From contig CAJNOQ010000026.1 in assembly GCA_905250885.1 (NCBI GenBank), positions 38,450-102,449 on the forward strand: 64,000 nucleotides of DNA. Direction: 5' to 3'. Within the stretch, counting starts at the first letter, position 1. The number at the start of each line of letters is the position of its first letter. Below, one piece after another: positions 46,449 to 60,600 of the stretch. Below the pieces are notes generated by a model, which saw only the letters and a list, made by a program, of their open reading frames with translations, had not been told where the DNA came from and did no database searches. The position numbers were made by a program, and so were the translations under genes. Source of the stretch: Didymodactylos carnosus (Eukaryota > Rotifera > Eurotatoria > Philodinida > Philodinidae).

Positions 46449-48758
46449 CCGAATCCTGTTATTTTTTTCAATTGTATAAATGTTTTCTCTCTAAAAGAAA
46501 TCTAATATGATTTATAGTTTGTAATATTGTGCAATATTGAGAAAAACATTAATTCAGGATTCATAATCATTATATCCATCTCGTTCTTGTTGAGCTAACA
46601 ACCATTCATTCTCCTTGTAATTTTTCTTAAATGTAATTTTTTGAATATTTTTAACATTTTTTTTTGATTCATACAATTTGAAGAGACTTATTTCTTTTAT
46701 CACACATATGCATGAGGAAGAGAAATACGGTATGTATGTTTTTTGTTTGTTGGGTAAATTTTTTATTCTTATTTTGTCTCTATATAGTTTATTACACGTG
46801 GATGGAAGCGTCCAGCGGTGTCGATAGTACAATTTCTTACTCATATGTTGTTTTATTTGAAAAACAATGTGTTATATATGATCTTACGTCTTATTTTGAC
46901 TATATCAAATACTAAAAATGTCTAGTCAGATCAGATCAACGATGTAATAAACGAATAATAGCTATCGCGGCTGAGGTGTATCGTAGTTAGTAAATAACTC
47001 TATTGATTTGATAAAGTATTGGTATGAATAGGATGATATGATCTTCATAGTAGTCGCGTTCTGTACACCATTGAAAAGCTTTAATATGAATGTTGTCGAA
47101 GATCTACAATCTTGTTCTCATACTTTCTAGCCCTTATCAATGTTCTCCAACTTTGGGTATTATTTGTTTTTCTTTCAAGATTTACATTTCGGAAAAAAAA
47201 ATTTTTTTGCCAATTTTATGCGTGAAAAATCAACTTTTTTTCTCTTCTGATAGTATAACATCCTGTTGAGAATATTTTTAGTATAATCGGCCATTTTGAT
47301 GTGCTTACGTTCTGATTTTCTACAATCATGATAAAAAAGAAAATGATTTCTCTCTTTCATGTTTTATTATTTTCTGTTTCTGTAAGTTTCAGAATGGGTG
47401 GGAGATGACTTTTTGCTCTTTTGTCCCCGCCCCATCCTTGGCGAAGGGTAAAAAATGTCTTGTCGAAGTTCACATGAATTTTTGTATGTCAAGTTTTATC
47501 TTTCAATAGTTTTATCACAAAAATATTTGTGCGCCGTAGGCAAAGTAACAATTCGCTTCAGCTTATTTTCTTCTCCGTTCGCTCGCTTCACGAGTATAAA
47601 AGAACTTTCCGACAGGAATCGCAAGGACCCTATCTTCGATTAGTCCTCTCTTTCTTTCTAAGTGTCACTTGTCATAGATCAGTCTTATTCACTGCATTTT
47701 GTACATACCTTTTTTTCTTTTTGAAAATGTTTAGTAATAAATTTCTCTCTTCCTCTAGATGCCCTCTTTACCATCTTGTTTTTTTTTATTCGTTTTACTC
47801 AATGATGGGTGACTTGATTCGAACAATACCAGTCAACGAGAGTGTGCTCGTTTCATAAGGGATATAAAGTAATCTTTTAAGTAAGATAATCAAATGAACT
47901 TGTGAAAAAGCAATCTGTAAAAGCAGATAAAACAATTTTAATACATGACATTGAGCTCATTCTAGCAAACTTTCATGAATTTGGCAACAATTTTTTTCTC
48001 GCTGAATTTGAGTTGCCTGTATCAGAGATAGCTTCTTGGTCACTCTCTTGAGACATAATCCTCTTTTCTACAATCAATGCGAATATTCGACTTTGTGAAA
48101 AATAATAATCATTAATATTAGAAATTGAAAATGGGGATATTCAAAGTTTAGAAACAGATTAGAAATCAACGATCTCCTATTAAGGTACTGTCAGCCAAAA
48201 AAAAACAATGTACTCAGTCAATTTTTTTAGTTTTAATAGAAAATAAATAGAAAGTTGCATTTTTCATCATTTTGTAGTCCAGGTTATGTCCATCTTTCTC
48301 TGGAACTAACTAAAGTTTAGCATCTTTTCACGGCTTCGACTAATCAGTTTGTGGTATACAAAGTTTCTATGAATATTTATATATCCATAATGTAATTTAA
48401 GCGTCTACACACACGAATAGTTTTCTACACGTACATGCGAACCCAAACGTTTCATCTATCAGCCGGTTCAGGCGTAGCATTGTTTTTTCTGGAAAGTTTT
48501 CAAGACTAGTATCGAGTACCTTCGAGTCATCTTGAAAATAAATAGTAGATTTTCTCACTTTTCTCTGAAAACAAACATTGTCATGAGATTGAGAGTGATT
48601 GATAATCTATGTTTTCATTCATTTTCAGTATTACTGCTATCTATAATTAGTTGAAACATTATATAACCAGATAGGGATGTTCGGAGTAGGGATGAACATA
48701 TAAATTCAATCCGCTTTTTTTAGACGAACAGGAGTATCAGGTTATATAGTAAGATTTT
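46449..48758. other. Gene-free stretch
   Basis: Open frames here are short and low-complexity. No family similarity, splice pattern or clear repeat was found. Confidence 0.5.
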
Positions 48759-49468
48759 CAGAGCCGCCCCGAAGACTAAAACACAGGAGTCGAAACTTGG
48801 GAGTAAATTCGAAATTTTCAAAACGAGAGTAAATTTCCATTTTTTCCAGAGAGTGGAAGTCACGTACGTATAAGTTTAAGACAAGTAATAACGTTAACTT
48901 TCTACATTTTGGACTTTGTCCAGTATCATTGCTGGACACTTTTTCACTGAAAGTAAATTTTATCTAAAATGTAAAGAATTGTTCCACCATAGAGTCAACT
49001 TGAACTAATATAGATCAGAATGATATACGAAAACATCATAAAATTAGCAGTAAACAACCCAGATCAATAGAGATGTATCATGGTGTATTCCTTTCTTTTC
49101 ACTTCCTGGCAAATGTTAGCGTAGACTGTTGTCGCAGATATGTGCCAGAAAGTGAAAAGAAAGGAAGACATCTTATTTAATACATCCTTAGCGACAAAAA
49201 CGAACGAGAAAATATATATAGAAATTGTTTTCTTTCAAACTGCGATCAAACTCTTTCACATTTCCATCTAGATAAAAGAAAAAAGCTCTGAAACCGAGAG
49301 CGAGAATGACACCATCGTTCTTCTCCGTTCGTGAATGTTTTTTTTATATCTAAAGTCGAAGTAAATCATGCGTTAAAAGAAAATTTTCAGAGTACATTTT
49401 TCCTAGTTTTGGAGTAAAAATTTCAAAAAGCATGAAAAAGATTCCCTCTCCTGATCGGGGCGGCCCTG
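48759..49468. mobile_element. Nonautonomous hAT-type transposon with intact 8-bp target duplication
   Basis: Starts CAGAGCCGCCCCGA and ends TCGGGGCGGCCCTG (14-bp terminal repeats, one mismatch). It is flanked on both sides by AAGATTTT (48751-48758 and 49469-49476). The 8-bp duplication and CAGRG ends are diagnostic of hAT. At 710 bp it has no transposase frame. It carries an internal hairpin with 24-bp arms at 49088-49111 and 49143-49166 (one mismatch), possibly a second element nested inside. Confidence 0.9.
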
Positions 49469-49476
49469 AAGATTTT

Positions 49477-50101
49477 GTTCTTTTTTATATCAGTAAAACT
49501 ATATATTTATCTTGGCTTTTTTTTTATTTCTCGTTAATTCTACGATGCAAATGACAACTCATTTCTATTTTTCTCTTCGAAGTGTCGTGCCACACTTGTA
49601 ATTTTTTTTAAGAGAGGTGCGAAATGTAGATACAATGAATTTTCTCTTTTTCAAATTGACTGAATGAAATGATATGAGACTTATTGCTTTTTGCCAGAAA
49701 AAGTCTTTCTTCCTTCATAATATATATGCAGTTTCTCATTCAAGGAAAGCACTCATTTTCAGCCATGCTTGATTTGTACATATTTGGAGAAATAAAGACG
49801 GTTCAACTCTTTTCAGAGTATGGTAACTAACTTTTAGACTGTCATTTCACTTAGTGTAAAATGTCTGCTGTGTAACACGATATCAAACGTCAAATCTAAC
49901 TCAGTTTTTTGTCCAAACGCATGCATGTTTTCCACTATTTTTCTCTTCATCTTTTGTCATCCTTAAATTTGTTTTTTTGTACTTTAGACATATACACAGA
50001 TGAGAGTGAAAACCCTATAAAACTCGATTATATTCTATTTCTTCTTATCGGCCTTTACCTCCTATTTTCTCTGTGGAAGAGCATTAAAATATTGTTTTGA
50101 A
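49477..50101. other. Region upstream of the OSBP start
   Basis: No coding exon recognised. It probably includes the promoter and 5' UTR of the gene beginning at 50102. Confidence 0.4.
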
Positions 50102-53100
50102 ATGTCAGGCCAGCGAGCGAAAGATGCTGCTCGCCATTTGAAGGATGAAATTGTTCATTCATTAAAAAATACAAAATCTCATGGAGCAACAGGTTTGGCT
50201 GGTAGGAATAGTTTTTTATTTTACACTCCCAAACATTTGTTGCTACATCACTAACTTTTATCGTTTCTTACTAACAACTAACTTATTCGGCTTTGCACTA
50301 TTTTATTTCTTTAATATAACTCGAATAACATCAGTCATCATCAAACACGCCCACTTTTTCTAGATTTTTCGTCTTTTTTTGTGCATTTAAACGCGTTTTC
50401 GAAAAAGTTTGTCTGCTTGGGAAACAATAAAAACTACAGCATTCTCATCATGAATTGTGAAAAGAAGAACTTTTTGAGAAAGAACAAACTTCTTATCAGA
50501 CAATGAGTTTTGTGTTAGAGTGTAGTGTATTAGTCATAGATGGAGAATAAGATGGAAGGATAGAGTCGAACGTGTTGTTCTCTTAAAATGTCATGCAATC
50601 GATAGTAGAGACACAAAGTTATATTTTTGACAATGAGCTTCTTCGTTTCTACTTTTTGCCTCTTCTTCAGCATCAATGAGTTTCTCATATACAAATAAAG
50701 AGAGTTTTTGAAACTATGATAGGTTAATAAGTTACGTATCTATTACATCTGATATAGAAATATCCCCTCCCTCTTTCTCTCGCTCTTTATCTTATTGCCA
50801 GAAGTGGAAGCAAAGATCAGTAACTTAAAGGAAGAAGTGACGAGCCTAACGTTACCTATGATGATTAAAACATTGATAGTTCAAATTGGTGTACATTATA
50901 AACCCATCGAAAGTTCATCATAGATACCAGAAACATCTCAAAATTTTCTCTCATTTTTGACTTTTCCTCTCGAGTTATAGAATTGTCAAAATCAAAAGTC
51001 TTAGTTTTCCATAGGCTTTTTTGGGATATTTTTTTAATAACAGACGAAAATGTCAAAAACGAAAAAGAAGCTTGTGATCTGAAATATTATTCTAGGTAGC
51101 TATGATCAGGTTTTCGACTCGGTAGGATGAAGTTTCAATGGAATCATAATGTGCACCCATTGGGACTATTGGTGTTTTTTAAAAGTATCACAGGTACAAG
51201 AAAAAATACTCTGAAAAGTTCTAACTGAACAGTATTGATGTGTTTCTTGATAAACGCAAGCGAATGGCTGCGATATCAAGTTCTACTGTTCTTCAAGTTT
51301 TCTCTATTCAATCTTGAGTTAGTATGGATTGTGAAAACGAGAAGAACCTTTCTGCATACAAATAGACGAATATTATTCCTCTAATTATTAATCACACAAA
51401 AAACATCTTTTATTTAACTACGAAATTATTCTTAATACGGAACAATTTTGTTGTTGTGATAATGTTTTTTTTTTCTAAATTTCATTTATTCTTTCAATTA
51501 ACGTGAACAACCACTCTGCTTTGTTGGGATTTTAAATTGTGATCTTACTTGAACATTTATTCTATAAGCTATTACACGCTATACATTTATGTACATTTAA
51601 ACTATTCACTAATCTAAAATATTTTCATGCAAAAGTATTTTATTGATCATGATTTTTTGTTCTAACTTTAGATCCTACAGGTCAAACATTGTCTGTACCC
51701 GCGAACAAAGATCGATCACAAAGTCCAAATCGGACGATTGCCACGTTAACGTCGCTTCCAACTGCACCACAGAATATAAGTAGTCTTCAAATCCGGGATT
51801 TTGGTTAGTGAATCACTAATTTTCTTTTATTGAACTGTATATAATATGATATTTCTAGGCGATCATAGTGCAACATCGTCTCATTCTGATATGACGACAG
51901 TTGCTACTCCGTCGTCTTCGTTAACTACACAAATATCAACCGGACCACCTCCCCTAGTTGGTTCAAACATGCCGAATACAACAACAGCAACCGGAATTCT
52001 AAGTCAACAACAAGCGACCATGCAATCCACAGCCCCTGCAACAGCTAATGGCAAAGATGAAATGCGTGGTTGGTTATATAAATGGACAAATTATTTAAAA
52101 GGCTATCAAAAGCGTTGGTTTGTATTACAGAACGGTATATTATCGTATTATCGTTCTCAAGATGAAATGTCACATACATGTCGTGGAACAGTTTATTTGG
52201 ATTCGGCCAATATATCATCATCCGATTCATGTCATTTTGTTATTTCAAATGGTTCGACAACAATGCATTTAAGAACATCTAACGAGACCGATAAACAACG
52301 TTGGATAAATGCATTAGAATTAGCTAAAACAACAGCATTAAAATATCGTAAAACATATAATGATGATTCGGATAATGATGATTCGAGTGGTAATGAAAAC
52401 GATTTGGATGAGGAAAAATTAAAACTCAGTGGTGGTACAACAGCACTACTAAAAGAAACGGCTACTTCACAAGCGAGTAATACTGAACGTGCAGAAATTC
52501 AAACATTAACAAAAACATTTGAATCAAAATTAAATGATTTGAAAATGTGTATGGATTTAATTAATCGTCATTATCAAGCATTGCATCGAACACTTGGAGA
52601 TTTAGAACAAATGGATAAAACAGAGACAACAGTGAACACAATTAAAAGTGTTAATGAACGTGCAACACTATTTCGAATAACATCGACAGCTATGTTAAAT
52701 GCTTGTCAAGAATTAGTACAATTAATACAATCACAAGGACGTAAATGGCAAAAAGCCATACAATTTGAACGTGATGCAAGAATAAGAATGGAAAAAATGT
52801 GTGAGCAAGTGGCGACGCAGTCGGCTAAATTAGAAAAACAAGTACAGCGTGCATCAAGAAAAGACAAAGAAGATATTGTAGGAGGTACAACGATGAGTGG
52901 TGGACGATCAACAATAGCATCGTTAAAAAATCTAGAAGGAAAAATGTCCCGAACAGAATCAGATGATGAAGAATTTTATGATGCTATTGATGATCCACAA
53001 ACCATTGGAGTATTTCGTGTCCCCATGCAATCAAACGAAAAAACAAACAACATATTGGACGATGATGACAGTTCAGGGGAAGATGAAGCAGAGAGCGATG

Positions 53101-53523
53101 TTGATCAAAAAAATTATCCAATGGTTATTGTAAAAGGTAAATAAAAAGAGACTGACACTAAAGTTTCGAGTAACTGTGGCTTATATTTCAAGAGAATTGG
53201 TAATATCATTCATTAAGAATGGACTTTTATGAGAGCATCATTTATCTTTGAAGAAAAATAAAGTTAGTAATTCGTTCTGTTCTGACCATCTGACTGATAT
53301 TCTTCGAAGAGCAACATCACATTTTCTTGATCTGATAAACCGGACTTACTATTTGTTGAGATGTATGAATCGTATGGGTATGTGTCTAGTTAGTTAGCAA
53401 ATACATAGTTAATAATATTTTTTTGTTGTGTACAATATGTACGAGTGTTACTAAATTTTTCATAAAGATGTGCTCATTTTTTTCAAAAAGAGAAAAAATG
53501 AGGGTCACTTTTGTATGTATGTG

Positions 53524-53558
<35 letters not shown>

Positions 53559-55296
53559 ATGCATATGCAAATGTATGTTATCTGTCATTGAAGATAAGAG
53601 CAAGCACTTCGAATATGAAAATATTCTCTCATTGCGAAACATTTTGGGTTGAGATGCCGCAGTCAGGAAAGAGTGAGAACTAGTGTATAATTTTAAAGAG
53701 ATTTTTTACTCAAGAGATAGCGCAACTAACATTGATTTACTGTATTCTCTAGGACCAAAGAAGGATACTGCTACACCAACAACACCGACCACCACTGGTG
53801 GTACGACAACGGAGGTAAATCAGTTGGAAATAAGCCATGAGCAAACTACACATGAAGCACAATCCTTATCAGTCGCTCCTGTAAGATCTACTCAACCAAA
53901 ACGTAAACGTCGTGATCGAATTCCTGAAAGACCAAATTATAGGTATATTCATCATATTTTATTCAAATCATATATTAAAAAAGCTATTTCGAATTTTTAG
54001 TATTAATCTATGGGGCATAATGAAAAATTGTGTCGGAAAAGGTAACATCTTGTATTTTCCCAATGTTGTACTTAATTAATTTTTTCCTTAGATTTATCTA
54101 AAATACCGATACCGGTCAATTTCAGTGAGCCAATATCAATGTTACAGCGTATAACAGAAGAATTAGAATATTCGTCGGTATTAGATCGAGCAGCAAAAGC
54201 TACAGATAATTGGGAACAACTAGCCTATGTAGCAGCATTTACAATATCGGCATATTCGACAACTACAACAAGAGTTAATAAACCATTTAATCCTTTATTA
54301 GGAGAAACATATGAATGTGATCGTACCGATGATTTAGGGTGGCGTTCTATGGCAGGTAATAAAATTCATCTACTCTATAAAAAGTAGCCATTATCTTAAA
54401 AATATTTCAGAACAAACTGGCCATCATCCACCCGCATTATCCACACATGCTGAAGGTCAAGGTTGGACATTGTATCAAGAATTTACCATGACTAGTAAAT
54501 TTCGTGGGCAATATTTAAGTATAACACCATTAGGTTACTCACATCTGGTATTTAAAAACACCGGAAATCACTTTACATGGAAAAAGGTGACAACATTAGT
54601 AAATAATATTATAGTTGGCAAATTATGGATTGATAATGTTGGTGAAATGGACATTATTAATCATACAACGAAAGACGTATGTAAATTAAAATATTATCCG
54701 TATAGTTATTTTTCAAAAGATGTACCACGAAAAGTGACTGGTGTTGTCACCGATTCACAGCAGCAAGCTAAATGGGTATTAACAGGTATATACTTAATAA
54801 ATTCGCCTATTACTCTACTAAATTTATCTTTCTGTTAATGATAGGAACATGGACAGAAAAAATTGAAGGTGGTCCCGTTGATACTACTGCTCGTCATTCT
54901 CATTCCCATCATATGGAAACGCGCAATATGAAACTATTGTGGCAACGTAAAATGCCACCAGCATATTTAGAAAAAATGTATTATTTTACTGAATTAGCTA
55001 TTCAGTTAAACGAAGATGAACCCAATGTTGCACCAACCGATTCTCGTAAACGTCCTGATCAGCGTCTCATGGAAGAAGGTCGATGGGACGAAGCAAATCA
55101 AGAAAAATTACGATTAGAAGATAAACAACGTCAAGTACGACGTCAACGTGAACAAAGTGGAAATGATGATTATGTATCAAAATGGTTTAAGAAAAAACAA
55201 GATGATTTAACACAGTCGGAAATGCACATATTTACAAATGAATATTGGGATTGTAAAGCCAAACAAGACTGGTCTAGATGTCCGGATCTTTATTAA
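50102..55296 (+). CDS. OSBP: Oxysterol-binding protein (OSBP1/2-type lipid exchanger)
   Basis: Exchanges sterol for PI4P at contacts between ER and Golgi-type membranes. Eight exons: 50102-50192, 51672-51803, 51859-53136, 53753-53942, 54001-54041, 54092-54355, 54411-54785, 54845-55296, for 940 residues. Residues 1-140 are Ser/Thr/Gln-rich. The PH domain spans about 142-240 (MRGWLYKWTNYLKGYQKRWF, then TDKQRWINALELA). A coiled region follows, then a FFAT motif EFYDAIDD at 446 preceded by acidic residues, which binds VAP on the ER. The ORD domain runs from about 555: INLWGIMKNCVGKDLSKIPI, PFNPLLGETYE, the fingerprint at 666 reading EQTGHHPP (family EQVSHHPP), then KVTGVVTDSQQQAKWVLTG and the C-terminal WFKKKQDD. 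Domain order is that of OSBP, not the short ORPs. The first intron is 1.48 kb and may hide regulatory DNA. Confidence 0.96.
53520..53563. repeat. TA/TG microsatellite in an OSBP intron
   Basis: A run of about ten TA units followed by about six TG units inside intron 3. Simple repeat, likely variable in length. Confidence 0.9.
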
Positions 55297-57347
55297 AGAC
55301 AAAAGTTTTGTGTGTGGTTTTACCTTTCTCTTTTCACCGTAAGTGCAAAAAAACAATATATCACTGCTTTAATCTTAAACATTTTTTTCTATGAGTGTAT
55401 GTATGTTTTTATTGCGTTTTTTTCATGTTAATTTTTTCTTTGTCTATCTCGATATTTTCGCTCTAGTTGAACACTTTTTTCGCGTTTCATTTGCTATACG
55501 TGCCTTAAAGAAAACCGACAAAGAAAAATTCACTAGTCAACCCACATCAAAATTGGTCATTAAACTTTTTAAGCTCCGTATAATGTTCATCTGATGAAGT
55601 TTATTTTTAAATGCTATTTTTACATATTGAAGAGACACAGCACTTTTCGAAGCATCGTAATAATATTTCGGTTGAAGTCATACAAAATAACCCTCACATT
55701 TTAAACAATCAAACTTAAGCAACTTTTACTTAAACAATTTTTACTTTAATAGCGATTAGTTTTCAGCATCGGTATTATCATACTCACATCGTCTAAGTTT
55801 GATGTTGAATGAATTAGTCGACAACATAAAGTAGAAAGACATTTATGTTGAGACAACATATTTTTCATACCAATCCGTTTGAGAGTGTAAGTGTCACAGA
55901 AACAAATGTTAATTATTAAACTAGAACAGAAATATCGTACTTGTAAAGAAGTTCACAGTATTTTTCAATTTACACTTTGTTTGAGAAATCAAGAACAATT
56001 GGATTTACATTCGAGTAGCTAAAGGTTCTGTAAATCACTCGTTTATGATTCAGTGAGAGTTCGTGTGGCATGTTGCTTATTCATATGTGATATATTTTCA
56101 AGATTAGTAAAAACTTAGCAAAGTTTTTCAAAATATATGCACAAAACATCAAAATTAGCTGAGAAAATGACTGACTCTATGACTAATACGATTTTTGAGA
56201 GTACACAACAATAAATAATTTAGAAACTATCGAGAAGATAAGTGTATCTTATCGAAAGCTCCAAGAAACCGATAAAGTGAGTTTTAAATAAAATCCCATA
56301 AAAGTTTTATACTCGATAGTTTTTAAATTATTATCTACTGCTTTACCTTTGAATTATTTGCTAATAAATACTATCATAGATGCCACAGCGAAAACCTGCA
56401 GATTTTTATATCTCATAAGGATAATATAATACAATCTTATATATACAGCGAGCGAACGATAAAGGGGTCGCCTATGGATTGGAATTTAGTGATTTATAAT
56501 TCATTGTTTTTTTATCCTTCAAAAAGATTCGTCATTTTTTAACTGACGAAGTGAAAAGTAGTAAATTATTATATATAACCGAATTATTCTTTTTCTCACC
56601 CAATTTCGCACGTTATGAAGACACAAACCACACACCTCATTGGACGACTTCTTGCAAATAAATAATGGCCTAGTATTAGTCAGAAGGGTCATGAAAAGAA
56701 AGTACATATATATGGCGTTAAATTTTGTACCATTCGTCATATTTTCGTCTTAAAAAATGTTCATAGTAGCGTGAATAACAGTAAAAAGTTAAACTGATTT
56801 TTATCACGACCAGTCATAAATGAAAATCGTTCTCTCCTACTAAATATAACATAGATAAAATAGAAAAGTCACACGAGATTGGAGACAAAGGCATAGTAAA
56901 AATATTATTTTGTCGCTATGTTACATTTTTCCTGTTGTATTCAATGTCCTTTGAATGAAAGTGGAATAAAACCTTTTTTCTGAAATATCAGTCAAAAACT
57001 TTACTTAAACCATTTCAATCGTCAACTTTTGGTGTCACATTTTTCGCATTACAAAGCGAGTCAATCTTAAAAAAAATACTGGCAGTAAAGTGTGAAAAAT
57101 GACGCTTTGACACTATCTGTTTTTCTCTAAAATAAGCAGCAACACAGTATCTGAGCAAAACTGTCATAAAAACACATGTTGGCCTTAGGATAAGCGACCG
57201 TCTATTCGTTATTTAAACTAGAAGAAAGGACGAAGATTATTGAAAAACTATTTTCCTACTTCCGAACCGTTTCGGAAATCCAAGTACTGTCTATGCTCTT
57301 TTAAACTTTTCTCAAATTCACAGTGTAACTTAGTTAAAACAGAGTGC
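55297..57347. other. Gene-free stretch between OSBP and Artemis
   Basis: Contains the OSBP 3' UTR at its left end. No coding exon or clear element otherwise. Confidence 0.5.
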
Positions 57348-57460
57348 CAGGGTTCCCGATCAAGGGGAGGGGACAGCCTAGGGATGGGATGGGCTAACAA
57401 TTTTGTTTCACAAAAAGTGGCTGAGGAAATTTCAAACTGTTTTTAACCGTCGTAGACTTT
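57348..57460 (+). repeat. Copy of the dispersed repeat starting CAGGGTTCCCGATCA
   Basis: Starts CAGGGTTCCCGATCAAGGGG, the same end as at 11261 in the opposite orientation, and shares the internal AAAAAGTGGCTG block with it. Lies about 240 bp upstream of the Artemis start. The right limit is approximate. Confidence 0.5.
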
Positions 57461-57698
57461 TCTCTGTCTAATTTAGTTAATTAACTAAGTAAAAATAAAT
57501 TAACCTCAGTTTCATAATTTCATGGCTTTTCGAGTTGCTCACTCGTAGGTTCGTTTTTGTCTCATGTGTACTGGCCACTAGAGTAGAATCTTACTACGAT
57601 TCAGTCTGCAAAAAAATCGTATGCAGTAAATTTCGGTATAGACACACTCAAAAATTCTTCGATTTATTGTTTATTTTCAGATATAGCCATCAAAAAAT

Positions 57699-60600
57699 AT
57701 GTGTACCTATCACGGCATTATCGAAGAATATCCATTAATATCAATCGATTCTTTTGAATCTCATAATTACACATGTACAACATTTTTTATCACACACATT
57801 CACTTGGATCATTTAGTTGGATTAGAACGACCAGAATTTGCACGATATCTTCAAAAAAACAATTTAGTTATTTATTGCTCTGAATTATCCAAAGAATTAT
57901 TGATAACAATGTCACCATTTCAACATTTAGAAAAATTCTTCAAAGTTGTTCCAATCGATCAACCATTTGCTCTTACACTAAAAACCGAGCTACCTGCACA
58001 AGCAAAACAAAAGAAATCTGAATCCGGTTAGTTGAAAATTAACTAGTTTTTTGCAACCGAGCATATCTTTTATACTTAGAGATTTAGTGTGTAGCATTAG
58101 TCTGAAGGACAATATCTGTTAGACTATCGTCATCGCTAACTTCTCTCAGTCCAAAGTGCTATCGGATTGAACATATTTGAACAAAGTTGTGAACTGTTTC
58201 GATTAAATAAAACTTTATTTTGTTTAGATGATATTGAATACACAAATTCGTCAACATCGTTAACATCCTCATCGTCAGCGAGAATACTACCAAATACAAA
58301 TGAAATTGGAGAAACAATATTTGTTACTTGTTTTGGTTCTGGTCATTGTCCGGGTACGAGAGCTCTATCTTTTTTTTGAAACATTTATTTGAATGTTCAC
58401 TACTTTTTTACTTTGATACAGGTTCAGTGATGATATTTATTGAAGGCCCCAATGGTAACGTCTTATTCACGGGAGATTTTCGTTTATATATTGGTCAATC
58501 AAAACGTTTAGTTCAACTTCATCAACGACGATGTAGTGATGAAAAAGGAAACGATGATAATTATGTGTTGAAACCTATCGATAAATTATATATTGATATG
58601 ACATTTTTTCGTCCCGACATATTGTATATACCGACACGTGAAATAGCCTGTGATGCTTTAATTCTGTTTATCAAATCAATTTTAGCTAATTCATCAACAA
58701 TATCAAATATCTATTTTAAAACAAGGTAACAATATTCACTGCAATCAATATATATTTTTTCAGAGATGTTCTAATAGTCTTACGCTGCGTATTTAAATGT
58801 TACTGCGTAACTATACATACGGTGCGTAACGAAATTCTGAAGTAAAGCACTCATATCTAATCGATGTAATGTGCATAACGAGATACTTGACATTTTTTAC
58901 CACGTCTATAAATAAAACTGTATTGGCAGATTTTAATGGTCAATAACTTAAGCTGGTTCGGTGTCGTGGTAGGTGACGACAACGGGGATATCAGATGACG
59001 CTAGACGTGAAGATTAGATATAAGTTGCTAGTATGAACGTGAGTTTACATTGATTGTAGCATCTTACGTCTAACTTCTACGCCTAACAAAACCGGATCCA
59101 ACAAGGACAAGATGAGATAGTGAATCGCTGTTGCCAGCCTCTATCACGTAGAAGCTAGCAATTGAGAAATATCAGGTCACTCGCACGTTGTAAATTAGTT
59201 AGAAGTAATGAAATTTCTACGCAGCATAAGAGTATTAGAGCACATTTTTGTGAAAACTTCGTAGGATTTGTTCGTTTTGTGAAGGAAAAGGAAGTTTGAA
59301 GTATAAAGTTCATATAAGAGGATTTTTGTGGTTTGTAGAGGATTTTTTGTCAGTAGCTTTTTTAATATAATTCTCTGATTTTCTTTTGTTTTAGTGCTCG
59401 TACTGGCTATGAACAATGTTATCGTCAAATGTATGATGAATTAAAAATGAAAATTCATGTTGAACAAAGTCAATTTGATTTCTATGCTTGTCTACCATCT
59501 ATTCAAGAATGTCTGACCACCGATCCATTTAATACTCGTTTACATGCCTGTCGTACTTCGGCATCAAATTTTGCACAACCATGTGCCTTTTTTAAAAATT
59601 GTGAAAAACCTATACGTGTTTTACTATCTATCATGTGGTTTGCTGAGCAAATTGCAGCCGATAAACTATTAGTAGAATATCATAAATATCATTCAAATTT
59701 TGAAAATAGTCAATCAAGTTCAAAAAAATATTTCCTTGGCTATGAAGATTACGGTGGTGAAGGTGTGGATGTTTCATATTCAGACAAATATTTAACATAT
59801 CGTCTGTGCTATTCATTACATTCATCATTTTCCGAAATAATTGATGTTTTAAAAACATTACGTCCAAAAAGCGTTGTACCAATTGCTGCACCACCAGTAT
59901 CACAATTGAGTACAAAAAAATTATTTCAAATTATCAACAGAATTATTGATCCAAATAAAATAAAGGCTACAATACAAAATCAACAACCATTAATTCATCG
60001 TAAACCAATTGTAGAAAAATTACAAATAAAACGCCGTTATCAATCATTTGATGAAGATATCAAAAAAAATATAGATGAAACAGATTGCTCTCTACAACTT
60101 GACACAGAAAGTGATCGTATTTTATTAAATCGAGTCAATTCACTTACTGAACGAAAAATAAAACAACCAAAATTTAATACAACATTGTTTCGATGTAAGT
60201 TTGTTCAAAAAGTAACAGCTAAAGAATAAAACCTTTTTTATGAAGTACACGTTTTGTAGGTGTAGAAAATGAAATTGATAAATCGTATTAATAATATCTT
60301 TTATTGTTATGTTTTAGCTATTTCAACAGAGATTCCTAAACAACAATTTTTTCCAATAAAAAGTGTTCTGGATGAAAAAGTAGATTTGAATGTTAATCAA
60401 TCTACTTCTGTTGCTGCGTGTTTTTCATTAGTAAAAGAAGAACCACAATTTTTACCCACGACTGAGATAGAAACTGTTGAGAAGGATGAAAAAAATATTG
60501 TAATTACAACACCATTAACAATGTTAAACCATCCTGTTGAATCAATGACAACTAGTATATATTGTGATGAGGAGGGTGCTCCAAAAGTATTAATTGAAAA

